Notes: a model not told the origin generated them from the letters alone. A stretch of DNA of 59,304 nt from DATNPH01 sp036703315 (GCA_036703315.1 DATNPH010000092.1:1-59304); one strand, 5' to 3'. Positions 7,051 through 16,796 are shown, counted from the stretch's first letter. Numbers and translations: made by a program.

Positions 7051-8670
7051 TCAAGACAGCACAGCCCTTGCGTCATGTGGTTCTTCTATTGAGATTTTGA
7101 TATTTGATGGCAGTGTAACTGTCAACGTAGTTCCCACTCCTACTTCACTATTCAGAGCAATCTTACCGCCGTGCATATCCACAAATTTTTTGACAATGGT
7201 CAATCCTAGTCCAGTACCAGGAATCTGACCAACATTTCCTGCTCGATGAAAGGACTCAAATAGCCCTTGCTGATCTTGTAGAGGAATACCAATCCCCTGA
7301 TCTCGAATTTTGAAAATAGCCTCTCCATCTTGACAAGAAATTTCAAACCTGATGTCACCTCCATTGGGTGAATATTTAATGGCGTTTGAGAGCAAGTTAG
7401 TGAGGATATGCTTTAGTAAAGTTGCATCCATAAAAGCCTGGTTGCACTCGTCTCGAATAAGCAACCTAATGTTATGTTTACCGCCGCCAACCATTGGCAT
7501 CGATTCCAGTATATTGTTACAAAAGTCTGCTAGGTTAATTGGTTTGGGGTTAAATTTTAACCGCCTGACTTCTGCTTTAGCTAGTGTCAGAATATCATCT
7601 AATAACTGAGCCATCTCTTGAGCAGAATTTTCAATATTATTGAGGCATCGGTGTTTTTTCTCTTGAGTCGTTTTGTGACTATAATTTTGGAGAACTTCAC
7701 AAGCCATTAGGATTGTACTTAGGGGGTTGCGGAACTCATGCGACATCATAGAAACAAAGTTAAATCGTTCTTCGCTTAGTTCTCTTTCCCGTTCCAAAGC
7801 ATGGCGGATTTCTTCAGCTTGCTTACGCTCTGTAATGTCGCGGGAGTTGAGTACAATACTCGATACTCCTGAGGGAAGGGTGCGATGCTCGTTTCGCGAT
7901 CGCTGTAGGCGTTCCTGAACAGTACTGCCTTCGGCATCGCGTTCTGCTGTACTATCAACAAAATTCTTGCCTACCGCCTCAAGAATCCGCCAAGAGCCAT
8001 TTTGATGCTGAAAGCGGAACTCTATAGTTAGGGCAATGTTTGGATTTTGGACGGTTTGATTTAGGGTATAAATGAATTTTGCTACATCCTCGGGATGAAT
8101 GTATTCAAGGATATTTTTGCCAACTAAATGCTCCGGTTCGTATCCTAAAACCTTCTTAATGGAGGAACTGTTATAGCTGATGATTCCATTGGTACCCAAA
8201 ACTGTGATAATGTCTAATGCATTTTCGATTAAAGCTCGAAAGCGTTCTTCATTTTGACGCACAGTTTGTTCTGCTTCACGTCGCCTGCGTCGCTCAATTG
8301 CCTCGCGTAATTCACGCTCAACAGCAGGAGCAAGTCGTGCTAATTTGTCTTTCATCAAGTAGTCATGAGCACCCGCTTTCATGGCAGCTACAGCAATATC
8401 CTCACCAATGCTGCCAGACACAATAATAAATGGCAAATCTAGCTCTTTTTCCTTCAACAGATTTAACGCGGCTGGGGCACTAAAACTGGGTAGGGTGTAA
8501 TCTGCAATAATGATATCCCATTGCTCTTTATCGAGCGCTGTACTCATCGCTGCTGGTGTATCCACTCGTTCATAGATTGGATTATAACCACCTCGCTCTA
8601 GTTCATGTACTAGTAGCTCAGCATCATCTTCTGAGTCCTCAACGAGTAAAACACGCAGCAGATTATTCAT
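7051..8670 (-). CDS. hybrid protein: response receiver - PAS - histidine kinase
   Basis: 539 residues. Receiver domain at about 5-125 with E11/D12 and phospho-acceptor D57 (IIADYTLP), and K107 near KAGAHDYLMKD. PAS/PAC at about 140-285, ending SRDITERKQAE. HisKA has H311 in SHEFRNPL. HATPase has the N box NLLSNAIKYS, G1 DQGIGI and G2 GTGLGL. It is last in the three-gene operon, 9 bp after the Rcp1-like gene, so it probably receives phosphate from, or acts in parallel with, the ethylene-receptor kinase. Odd feature: about 26 residues (242-267, AERDAEGST...TLPSG) interrupt the PAC segment and look like a translated repeat insertion. Confidence 0.92.
   Translation of the reverse strand: MNNLLRVLLVEDSEDDAELLVHELERGGYNPIYERVDTPAAMSTALDKEQWDIIIADYTLPSFSAPAALNLLKEKELDLPFIIVSGSIGEDIAVAAMKAGAHDYLMKDKLARLAPAVERELREAIERRRRREAEQTVRQNEERFRALIENALDIITVLGTNGIISYNSSSIKKVLGYEPEHLVGKNILEYIHPEDVAKFIYTLNQTVQNPNIALTIEFRFQHQNGSWRILEAVGKNFVDSTAERDAEGSTVQERLQRSRNEHRTLPSGVSSIVLNSRDITERKQAEEIRHALERERELSEERFNFVSMMSHEFRNPLSTILMACEVLQNYSHKTTQEKKHRCLNNIENSAQEMAQLLDDILTLAKAEVRRLKFNPKPINLADFCNNILESMPMVGGGKHNIRLLIRDECNQAFMDATLLKHILTNLLSNAIKYSPNGGDIRFEISCQDGEAIFKIRDQGIGIPLQDQQGLFESFHRAGNVGQIPGTGLGLTIVKKFVDMHGGKIALNSEVGVGTTLTVTLPSNIKISIEEPHDARAVLS
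7869..7947 (-). repeat. in-frame repeat-like insertion in the PAS domain of the hybrid kinase
   Basis: A normal PAC segment would read GKNFVDST directly into GVSSIVLNSRDIT. Here about 26 codons lie between. They contain a HIP1 octamer and a GC-rich, partly palindromic sequence (GATGCCGAAGGCAG) unlike the flanks. The phase is preserved and there is no stop. Exact borders are uncertain by a few bases. Confidence 0.6.
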
Positions 8671-8679
8671 ATATTTTTC

Positions 8680-9132
8680 TTATAAAGTGCTTACCATTGG
8701 TGGGGGTTCATTTAGAACCAGCCAATACATTCCCAATTGCTGTAAAGCTGTCACAAATTGGTCATAATCAACAGGTTTGCGGATGTAGCTGTTGCACCCC
8801 AATCTGTAACTATTAATTAAATCTTGCTGCTCGTTTGATGTTGTCAGCATGACGACAGGAATCAATTTCGTGTGGTCGTCACTACGTAGTCGTTGCAATA
8901 CTTCCAGACCATTTAGTCTAGGAAGTTGTAAATCTAATAAGATGAGTGCTGGCATATCACTCAGGTCACGTTCAGTGTAGATGCCTCTACCAAACAAATA
9001 GTCTAGTGCCTCTACCCCATCGTGAGCTACTACGACTTCGTTGACAATCCTACTTTGCTCAAACGCAAGCAAGGTTAGCTCTTCATCGTCAGGATTATCT
9101 TCTACTAAAAGTAAGGCATTTCTTTTAGTCAC
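8680..9132 (-). CDS. Rcp1-like single-domain response regulator
   Basis: 150 residues, a lone receiver domain. Acidic pocket E11, D12 and phospho-acceptor D67 (LILLDLQLPRLNG), then TTSNEQQD and the conserved Lys in YIRKPVD. The extended loop before beta-3 (FGRGIYTERDLSDMP) is typical of the Rcp1 family, regulators that pair with phytochrome-like kinases in cyanobacteria. It sits 41 bp after the ethylene-receptor kinase and 9 bp before the hybrid kinase, so it is the likely direct phosphate acceptor of that kinase. With no output domain it must act through a partner. Confidence 0.92.
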   Translation of the reverse strand: MTKRNALLLVEDNPDDEELTLLAFEQSRIVNEVVVAHDGVEALDYLFGRGIYTERDLSDMPALILLDLQLPRLNGLEVLQRLRSDDHTKLIPVVMLTTSNEQQDLINSYRLGCNSYIRKPVDYDQFVTALQQLGMYWLVLNEPPPMVSTL

Positions 9133-9173
9133 ATTAATTCACCCGTTTAGGGGTAGGTAAAGAAGCTTTTAGT

Positions 9174-12134
9174 TTACAGTGTGAAGTAGAAAGTTGCGCC
9201 TTGTTCCACTGCGCCTTCTGCCCAAACCCGACCTCCATGTCGATGAATAATGCGTTGCACCGTTGCTAATCCAATACCAGTACCAGGAAACTCAGTTGTA
9301 CTGTGTAATCGCTGAAAAGCTTTAAAGAGTTTATTAGCATAAGCCATATCGAAGCCCGCGCCGTTGTCATGCACAAAAAATGCCAATTTAGCATCTCCCT
9401 TAAGTATGACATTAAACTCAATCCGACTTTTGACCTTAGACGACGTGAATTTCCAAGCATTGTTGATTAAATTCTCTAGCGCTACCCGCAGAAGCTGTGC
9501 ATCTCCGTCTGCAACGAGTCCAGGCGCGATCGCCCATTCAACTTGTCGTTCAGGTTGTGTCCGTTGAAGCTCCATGGCGATATGCTGTGCCATAGTACTC
9601 AAATCTACTTGCGTGCGGCGCATCTCACTACGGGTCACTCGTGACAACTTGAGCAAGTCATCAATGAGTTCTCCCATCCGCTGAGTACCTGCACGAATAC
9701 GTTGGAGGTAGTGTTTGCCTTTCTCATCGAGCTTGTCGCCATAGCGCTCTAATAGAGTTCGGCTAAAGCCATCGATTCCCCGTAGAGGTGCCCGCAAGTC
9801 ATGGGAAACCGAATAAGAAAAGGCTTCGAGTTCCTTGTTTGCCGCTGCGAGTTCGGCAGTGCGTTCAACAACGCGGCGTTCTAAATTTTCATTGAGTTCT
9901 CTGATTTGTTGCTCGGCTCGTTTGCGATCAGTGATGTCCCTGGCAATCACAATCAAACCGATGACATTTCCTTGGGCATCCCGCCAGACGCTTTTTGTGG
10001 AAAGGTACGTTTGCAGAGTGTCCCCTATTAGTACAGCTTCCTCAAGAATCTCAGTTTTACCCGTAGTCATAATGCGGCGGTCATTTTCCATTATGGGAAG
10101 CGCCGTCTCATGCCCAAACAACTCGAGATCGTCTCTGCCGAGAATTTCTGACTTAGACCTCCCTTGCACACTAGCAACCGCAGAGTTGAGCATCATGTAG
10201 CGGCCGTGGAGATCTTTGACAAAAACGGCATCGGGTGTACCTTCAATGACAGATTGCAAAAGGTTATAGCTTTTTTGCAGTGCCTCCTCTGCATACTTGC
10301 GCTGAATTACTAAACCCAATTGATTAGCAATAGATGAAACAAGCTCAACCAGTCGCTTATCCTCTTGGCAAGACTCAAACCTAAAGAATATAAAAACAGC
10401 TAGCACCTGAGACGCTTGTGAAGTTGCTTCGCTAACGTCAGCGATAATCGGAACACCTAACGCCGCTGTAAGACCTACTTCTAGCGCCATCTGGTTACGC
10501 AGAAAGACTGATTCTGGTTGAAGTGAAACATCCTGAATCCATTCGGGTCGCTTTGATGCCCAAACTCGCCCAGGTATGCCAGCATCTAGAGCAAGTGTCA
10601 ATTCTTCACTATTTCGTCTGAACTTATTTAGACTCTCAGTGTTGCTATACCAAGCAGAGCTGAGTTTAAGAGTTTGTTGGTGGGGATGCGGAATCCATGC
10701 TTCTCCAAAATCCCAACCTGTCGCCTCACACACATTACAAAGTGCAACCTCTAGAGCTGCATCAAAATCAGCAGCTTCACTGATAGCTTGTATTATCGTC
10801 TGCAAAAGACGAATTTCTTCCGCTATTTGTTTGCGATCGCTAATGTCTTCAACAATCGCAATAAAATACTCTGGTTCACCAAAAAAATTGCGTACAATTG
10901 ACCCTGTCAGATTAATCCAAACATAGAAACCAACTTTGTGGATGTAGCGCTTTTCTATCGAGTATGTCTGAATCTCACCAGCCAACATCCGATGAACCTG
11001 TTCAAGATCAGAATCCAGGTCATCAAGGTAAGTAATATCCTGAAACCTTCGCTCTAAAAGTTCCTGCTGAGTGTAGCCAATAATATCGCAAAGCTTTTGG
11101 TTAATCAGTAACCATTGCCCATCAATTCCTACCTGTGCAATGCCGACAGCCGCTTGATTGAAGATGGCACGAAATCGCTGTTCACTTGCCTGTAGTGCTG
11201 CCTCTATGCGTTTACGTGACTCTATTTCAGTTTGTAGCGATTCGTTGATTTTTACTAACTCAGAAGTTCGTTCCTCAACTCTGGTTTCTAGCTCTTGATT
11301 CGCTCGTTGTAGTGCTTCCTCTGCTTGCTTGATCTGCGTGATATCACGAGCGATAGTAAGAATAGATTCTACAGAACTATCAGTGGCAAATTCTGGCACA
11401 ATGCGAACTTGATAGAATTTTAACCCCTTTGGAGTGAAGTAATTGAATTCTTCCCACCTCGTTTCACCTGTCAAAAACACGTCTTGAAACCATGCTTCCC
11501 AACGTTGTGCGAATTCCTCTGGATAGCCGATTTCCGAGACAGTTTTACCCAGAAACGCATGCGGTGGGACTCCAGATTCCCATTCAATTGCTGGATTTAC
11601 ATAGAGGTTTCGCCGTTGGCGATCGTAACGAGCAATTACATCTGGAGCGTTTTCTACCAGTGCTTTGAACTCCTGTTCACGACGATGTAACGCCTCTTCT
11701 GCCTCCTGACGGTGAGCGATTTCATTTCTCAGTGCAAGATTTGCCACCTCTAGCTGTGCTGGACTTGGGAGGGCTAATGCTTTAGGAATCAACAGGGCTA
11801 GTAGCACGGCTGTACCCAATGAAGCTAAAGCGGTAATCGCTTTGATGAATCCCGATAGCCAATAGACAGGGTGCCAGAGTGTCCATACTTCCAATAGATG
11901 AGTCGTGCCACAGGCGATAATGAAGGTGCCAAACATCCAAAAAATCCAGTCAAACGGCACATCTCGTCTAGAGCGGACGAAATAGACCAACATCAAGGGA
12001 ATTGAATAATAAGCCAGACCAATCAAACAATCTGACACAACATGAAGCCAAACCAAGTCTGGTTTCCAGAGATAGCAGTGTCCGTGGGGAATAAACCCTT
12101 CTGAGGTCAAAAAAGTTTTGAAAAATTCCGGCAT
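9174..12134 (-). CDS. ethylene-receptor-type sensor histidine kinase (ETR1-like N-terminus, PAS-PAS-GAF-PAS-HK)
   Basis: 986 residues. Three N-terminal membrane helices (about 29-52, 64-85, 91-118) match the plant ETR1 ethylene-binding domain. D35 and Y42 stand as D25/Y32 do in ETR1, and C75 in ACGTTHL with H79 matches the Cu(I) ligands C65/H69. PAS domains at about 145-280, 315-440 and 615-740, a GAF domain at about 445-610 containing GWDFGEAWIP, then HisKA with H778 (SVSHDLRAPLRG) and a phytochrome-type HATPase (NLINNAWKFT, DNGAGF, GTGIGL). The GAF lacks a chromophore Cys, so no bilin is expected. It heads an operon with two receiver proteins and is transcribed away from typA. Ethylene binding is inferred from conserved ligands. 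Confidence 0.92.
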   Translation of the reverse strand: MPEFFKTFLTSEGFIPHGHCYLWKPDLVWLHVVSDCLIGLAYYSIPLMLVYFVRSRRDVPFDWIFWMFGTFIIACGTTHLLEVWTLWHPVYWLSGFIKAITALASLGTAVLLALLIPKALALPSPAQLEVANLALRNEIAHRQEAEEALHRREQEFKALVENAPDVIARYDRQRRNLYVNPAIEWESGVPPHAFLGKTVSEIGYPEEFAQRWEAWFQDVFLTGETRWEEFNYFTPKGLKFYQVRIVPEFATDSSVESILTIARDITQIKQAEEALQRANQELETRVEERTSELVKINESLQTEIESRKRIEAALQASEQRFRAIFNQAAVGIAQVGIDGQWLLINQKLCDIIGYTQQELLERRFQDITYLDDLDSDLEQVHRMLAGEIQTYSIEKRYIHKVGFYVWINLTGSIVRNFFGEPEYFIAIVEDISDRKQIAEEIRLLQTIIQAISEAADFDAALEVALCNVCEATGWDFGEAWIPHPHQQTLKLSSAWYSNTESLNKFRRNSEELTLALDAGIPGRVWASKRPEWIQDVSLQPESVFLRNQMALEVGLTAALGVPIIADVSEATSQASQVLAVFIFFRFESCQEDKRLVELVSSIANQLGLVIQRKYAEEALQKSYNLLQSVIEGTPDAVFVKDLHGRYMMLNSAVASVQGRSKSEILGRDDLELFGHETALPIMENDRRIMTTGKTEILEEAVLIGDTLQTYLSTKSVWRDAQGNVIGLIVIARDITDRKRAEQQIRELNENLERRVVERTAELAAANKELEAFSYSVSHDLRAPLRGIDGFSRTLLERYGDKLDEKGKHYLQRIRAGTQRMGELIDDLLKLSRVTRSEMRRTQVDLSTMAQHIAMELQRTQPERQVEWAIAPGLVADGDAQLLRVALENLINNAWKFTSSKVKSRIEFNVILKGDAKLAFFVHDNGAGFDMAYANKLFKAFQRLHSTTEFPGTGIGLATVQRIIHRHGGRVWAEGAVEQGATFYFTL

Positions 12135-12337
12135 GAAGTCTCTTCTATAAGGAAAGTATCTGTAGAAGCACCCTGCCCAACTTAAAACGTGGTTTAGGAT
12201 ACCCTAACGCCGAGCCTGGTAGGCTACAATTGTTAAGGGTTCGTTACAGGATTGATCTATAAATTCCAAATTCTGTTAGTAAGCCTCTGATCCTTTAGTT
12301 GAAGCATCAAATACCCTCTTCTCTCGGCAACGCTCCT

Positions 12338-14128
12338 ATGAGTCTCCCTATTCGCAACGTCGCTATTATTGCTCACGTCGATCACGGCAAAACAACTCTT
12401 GTTGACGCCCTGCTCAAACAATCCGGTATCTTCCGCGAAGGGGAAGACGTTCCAGACTGTGTCATGGACTCCAACGCTTTGGAGCGGGAGCGAGGTATCA
12501 CCATTCTGTCGAAGAACACTGCCGTTCGCTATAAAGAAACCCTGATCAATATTGTTGATACCCCTGGTCACGCCGATTTTGGCGGTGAAGTCGAGCGGGT
12601 ATTGGGTATGGTCGATGGTTGTCTGTTGATTGTAGATGCCAACGAAGGACCAATGCCTCAGACGCGGTTCGTGCTGAAAAAAGCCCTAGAAAAAGGACTG
12701 CGCCCAATTGTTGTTGTTAATAAAATTGATCGCCCCCAAGCTGATCCTCACGGGGCAATTGATAAAGTCCTAGACTTATTCCTAGAATTAGGGGCTGACG
12801 ATGATCAGTGTGATTTTCCTTATCTGTTTGCCTCGGGTCTAGACGGCTATGCCAAAGACACTCTGGAAGGAGAAGGGGTTGATCTACAACCTCTGTTTGA
12901 AGCCGTTCTGCACCATGTACCCCCACCAGTGGGAGATCCAACCAAGTCGCTGCAACTGCAAGTAACGACCCTCGATTATTCCGAATATGTCGGTCGGATT
13001 GTAGTTGGCAGAATCCACAATGGCACGATCAAAGCCGGTCAACAAGCTGCTCTGGTAACCGAAACAGGAGCAATTGTCAAGGCTAAAATCACCAAGCTGA
13101 TGGGCTTTGAAGGGTTGAAGCGGGTTGACCTGGAAGAAGCATCAGCGGGTAACATTGTCGCTGTCGCTGGGTTTGCTAATGCCAATATTGGCGAGACAAT
13201 TACTTGTCCCAATGAACCCCAAGCATTGCCACTGATTAAGGTAGATGAGCCGACGTTGCAGATGACCTTTTCGGTAAATGATTCGCCGTTTGCGGGTCAG
13301 GAAGGGGATTTTGTGACTTCGCGACAATTGCGCGATCGCCTGATTCGAGAACTGGAAACTAACGTCGCCTTACGCGTGGAAGAGACCGACTCTCCCGACA
13401 AATTCCTCGTCTCCGGTCGCGGTGAACTACACCTGGGTATCCTCATCGAAACCATGCGCCGTGAAGGCTATGAGTTTCAGGTTTCCCAACCACAAGTTAT
13501 CTACCGGGAAGTTAACGGTCAGCCTTGTGAACCGTTTGAATACCTCGTGCTGGATGTCCCTGAAGCCGCTGTTGGTAGCTGTATTGAGCGTTTGGGTCAG
13601 CGCAAGGGCGAAATGCAGGATATGCAAGTCGGAGGCAATAGTCGCACTCAGCTAGAGTTTGTAATTCCTGCTCGTGGCTTGATTGGTTTCCGAGGTGAGT
13701 TTATGCGCCTAACCCGTGGTGAGGGCATCATGAACCACAGCTTCCTGGACTATCGTCAACTTTCTGGTGAAATCGAGACTCGTCGCAATGGGGTGTTAAT
13801 TTCCTTTGAGGAAGGCATTGCCACCTTCTATGCCCTGAAGAATGCCGAAGACCGGGGTGTCTTCTTTATTACTCCCAGTACCAAAGTCTACAAGGGAATG
13901 ATTGTGGGAGAACACAACCGTGCCCAAGACCTAGAACTCAACGTCTGCAAGACCAAGCAGCTCACCAACCATCGCTCAGCTACGGGTGATGAGCTAGTGC
14001 AGTTGCAAGCCCCTGTAGATATGAGCTTGGAACGTGCCTTAGAATACATTGGCGCTGATGAACTGGTGGAAGTGACGCCAAAGTCAATTCGCTTGCGGAA
14101 GGTGACCAAGAAGCTAGTGAAGCGATAA
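12338..14128 (+). CDS. typA: GTP-binding protein TypA/BipA
   Basis: I choose the ATG at 12338 (MSLPIRNVAIIAH), giving 596 residues, the normal family length; a TTG at 12299 would add 13 atypical residues. G motifs: G1 AHVDHGKT, effector region ERGITI, G3 DTPGHADF, G4 NKIDRP. Elongation-factor-like domains II to V and a Lys/Arg-rich BipA C-terminus follow. TypA is a ribosome-associated translational GTPase needed under cold, light or other stress. It is transcribed divergently from the ethylene-receptor operon across about 200 bp and ends at a hairpin at 14182. Confidence 0.97.
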   Translation: MSLPIRNVAIIAHVDHGKTTLVDALLKQSGIFREGEDVPDCVMDSNALERERGITILSKNTAVRYKETLINIVDTPGHADFGGEVERVLGMVDGCLLIVDANEGPMPQTRFVLKKALEKGLRPIVVVNKIDRPQADPHGAIDKVLDLFLELGADDDQCDFPYLFASGLDGYAKDTLEGEGVDLQPLFEAVLHHVPPPVGDPTKSLQLQVTTLDYSEYVGRIVVGRIHNGTIKAGQQAALVTETGAIVKAKITKLMGFEGLKRVDLEEASAGNIVAVAGFANANIGETITCPNEPQALPLIKVDEPTLQMTFSVNDSPFAGQEGDFVTSRQLRDRLIRELETNVALRVEETDSPDKFLVSGRGELHLGILIETMRREGYEFQVSQPQVIYREVNGQPCEPFEYLVLDVPEAAVGSCIERLGQRKGEMQDMQVGGNSRTQLEFVIPARGLIGFRGEFMRLTRGEGIMNHSFLDYRQLSGEIETRRNGVLISFEEGIATFYALKNAEDRGVFFITPSTKVYKGMIVGEHNRAQDLELNVCKTKQLTNHRSATGDELVQLQAPVDMSLERALEYIGADELVEVTPKSIRLRKVTKKLVKR

Positions 14129-14181
14129 GTCTTAAGTAATCCCTAGTAGCTCGCAGGTTGAAACGTGGGCTATACGAACCA

Positions 14182-14206
14182 AGCCCGCTCAAGCGGGCTA
14201 TTTTAT
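14182..14206 (+). terminator. terminator after typA
   Basis: Stem AGCCCGC/GCGGGCT with loop TCAA, followed by ATTTTATT. It lies 54 bp after the typA stop codon. Confidence 0.75.
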
Positions 14207-14437
14207 TGGGGCAATTAAATTACCCTTTGCGAACTGACAAATTAGAGAGCCCATTCGCAATTCAGCATAATGTCGAATATCATGGCTGAAAGACTTTTGT
14301 CAGGATGGATTCAATAACGACTTTTTTTTGCCACAGTCCAGTAACTGAGAAGGCTTAGTTATCTACAAGCTCTCGTCAGGGTGCCATTGGGTTCTCGGTG
14401 ACACTGTTGAGGCAATAGAGGGTTATGGTCGTGCCTT

Positions 14438-16606
14438 ATGCAGAATTCCGAAGAAATCAATCAAACCGTTAAATCTTTACAGCATCTAGTTGATGAGCAA
14501 GCATCCAAATTAAAACAGTTAAGCCAGCAACTGCAAGAGGAGATTAGTAAACGCCAGTTACTTGAACAAAAGCTATGTACTTCTGACAAGTTACTTGAGG
14601 AGAAGCTACGCACTTCTGAGTCGAAGATGCGTACAGTTTTTGGGGCGATGACCGATATTGTACTTGTCCTTCATACTCAAGGAAACCAACTCAAAGAAAT
14701 AGAGATCTTACCAACGAATGCACCTCGTTTGTATGAGCCGGACGCTGACATAATTGGTCAGACAGTAGAAAATTTTTTTCAGGATAAGACAGCTCAGACT
14801 TACTTAGAAAAAATCTGTCAGGCTTTAGAAACACAGCAAACGCTTAATTTTGATTACAGTCTATCTTTAAACGGGCATGAGGTTTGGTTCACCGCGACCA
14901 TTTCACCTATGTTAGCTAACTCAGTGATCTGGGTAGCGCGGGATATTAGCGATGCCTATCGGCAAGCTGCGCAACGCAAGGAAGCTCAGATAGAACTCGA
15001 TCAACAAAATCAGCGACTACAACGAGAAATCCAAGTCCGCCAACACGCCGAAGAGGAAATCTTTTTTCTAGTCTCCACTACCCAAGCCATTGCTGAAGCA
15101 GATGACTTTCACTCAGCCTTATCGATCATTGTACGCTCCTGCTGTGAAACAATCGGTTGGGATTTTGGTGAAGCCTGGATTCCTAACCAAGATTCCAGTT
15201 TATTAGAATACAGTCGAAGTTGCTACGCCAGTGACCCTAGTCTAGAGGAATTTAAAAACAAAAGTTTGACCATCGAATTAGCTCCTAATGTTGAACTAGC
15301 AGGACGTATTTGGTCATCTAAGCACCCTGAATGGATAGAAGATGTTTCTGTTGAGTCATCCTCAGTTTTTCAGCGTTCCGATATCGCAGCATCAGCGGGA
15401 TTAAAAGCGAGTTTTGGTGTTCCGATTCTGGTTAACAACCAGGTCTTGGCAATTCTAGTTTTCTTTAAGAAATCAGCGAGTCCCCTCCAGCGACATTTGG
15501 TAGAGTTAATTAATGCTGTTGCCGCTCAGTTAAGTTCATTGATTCAGCGCAAGCAAACTGAAGAAGCCTTGCGAATTACCCAAGAGAAATATCACAGTAT
15601 TGTCGAAAATGCTGTTGAGGGAATTTTTCAATCCATACCTTCTGGACAATACCTGAGCGCCAATCCAGCTTTAGCAAGGATATACGGCTATGATTCGCCA
15701 GAAGACCTATTTAATAGTATTCAAGACATTTCTCAGCAGCTTTATGTTGACCCAAACCGCCAGAAAGAATTCGTTGCCGCAATAGAAGCCAACAATGAGG
15801 TCAAAGGATTTGAGTCTCAGGTGTATCGGAAGGAAGGTACGAAAATTTGGATTTCTGAAAATACTCGTGCTGTACGCGATCCAGAAGGGAACCTTCTGTA
15901 CTACGAAGGTACAGTTTCAGATATTACAGATCGTAAGTTAATCCAAGAGGCACTGAAATTTGAGCAAGAACAAACGGAGAAACTTCTACTAAATATATTA
16001 CCCGCACCTATTGCCAATCGCTTACAACAGGGAGAACACCCGATCGCCGAAAGGTTTGAAGAAGCCAGCGTTCTATTTGCTGACCTTGTTGGTTTTACAG
16101 AGTTTTCCTCTGAAAAAACGCCCGAAGAACTGGTGTCGATTCTCAACTTAATTTTCTCGCAATTTGACCAATTAGCCCAACGGTACGGTTTGGAGAAAAT
16201 TAAGACAATTGGCGATGCCTATATGGTTGTCGGGGGTTTGCCGACATTCCGTCCTGATCATGCTCAATGTGTCGCCCATATGGCACTATCGATGCAATCT
16301 GCATTAGTGAACGTTAATACCGAAATTGGTGAAGCCTTTGAGATCCGAATTGGCATAAATACAGGTCCCGTCGTAGCAGGAGTGATTGGTCTAAACAAAT
16401 TTATTTATGATTTGTGGGGCGATACAGTGAATACGGCTTCTCGGATGGAAGCAGATGGAATTCCCAATGAGATTCAGGTAACGGCTACCACCTACGAGCG
16501 ATTAAAGGGGCAGTTTATTTTTGAAGAGCGGGGTTGTATTCCGATTAAAGGTAAGGGAGAAATGACAACTTATCTTCTGCGAGGTGAACTGAAGGGTGAA
16601 GAGTGA
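14438..16606 (+). CDS. class III adenylate cyclase with PAS, GAF and PAS input domains
   Basis: 722 residues, soluble. An N-terminal coiled coil (about 5-65) leads to a PAS (about 65-180), a GAF (about 205-375, with GWDFGEAWIP and GRIWSSKHPEWIEDVS), a second PAS (about 385-510) and the cyclase (about 520-720). Catalytic metal ligands are D549 (LFADLVGF) and D593 (GDAYMV). The purine-selecting residues are K589 (KIKTIGD) and D658 (YDLWGD), which specify ATP; guanylate cyclases have Glu and Cys there. N665 and R669 (NTASRM) complete the site. It should make cAMP in response to signals at the PAS/GAF domains. The GAF is close to that of the ethylene-receptor kinase two genes away. Confidence 0.95.
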   Translation: MQNSEEINQTVKSLQHLVDEQASKLKQLSQQLQEEISKRQLLEQKLCTSDKLLEEKLRTSESKMRTVFGAMTDIVLVLHTQGNQLKEIEILPTNAPRLYEPDADIIGQTVENFFQDKTAQTYLEKICQALETQQTLNFDYSLSLNGHEVWFTATISPMLANSVIWVARDISDAYRQAAQRKEAQIELDQQNQRLQREIQVRQHAEEEIFFLVSTTQAIAEADDFHSALSIIVRSCCETIGWDFGEAWIPNQDSSLLEYSRSCYASDPSLEEFKNKSLTIELAPNVELAGRIWSSKHPEWIEDVSVESSSVFQRSDIAASAGLKASFGVPILVNNQVLAILVFFKKSASPLQRHLVELINAVAAQLSSLIQRKQTEEALRITQEKYHSIVENAVEGIFQSIPSGQYLSANPALARIYGYDSPEDLFNSIQDISQQLYVDPNRQKEFVAAIEANNEVKGFESQVYRKEGTKIWISENTRAVRDPEGNLLYYEGTVSDITDRKLIQEALKFEQEQTEKLLLNILPAPIANRLQQGEHPIAERFEEASVLFADLVGFTEFSSEKTPEELVSILNLIFSQFDQLAQRYGLEKIKTIGDAYMVVGGLPTFRPDHAQCVAHMALSMQSALVNVNTEIGEAFEIRIGINTGPVVAGVIGLNKFIYDLWGDTVNTASRMEADGIPNEIQVTATTYERLKGQFIFEERGCIPIKGKGEMTTYLLRGELKGEE

Positions 16607-16796
16607 AGAGTGAAGGGTGAACGGACAAAAATCCTACTTCTTCTTTTCATATTTTTTGCCCAAAGAAAGTGCAGCCATTTACCGATTACCAGCTTGTTAT
16701 CTATGTAGGGAATGAGTGAATCGGTGAAACTCCTATAAACAACGGTAATCTGGAACAAGAACTGTAACTTTATCAGCAATCAGGGTAGATGTAAGG

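Noticed and set aside
9174..12134. Cyanobacteriochrome (bilin-binding) reading of the GAF domain in the ethylene-receptor kinase
   Set aside because: The two Cys at CNVCEATGWDF lie before the core and no Cys-His chromophore motif is present.
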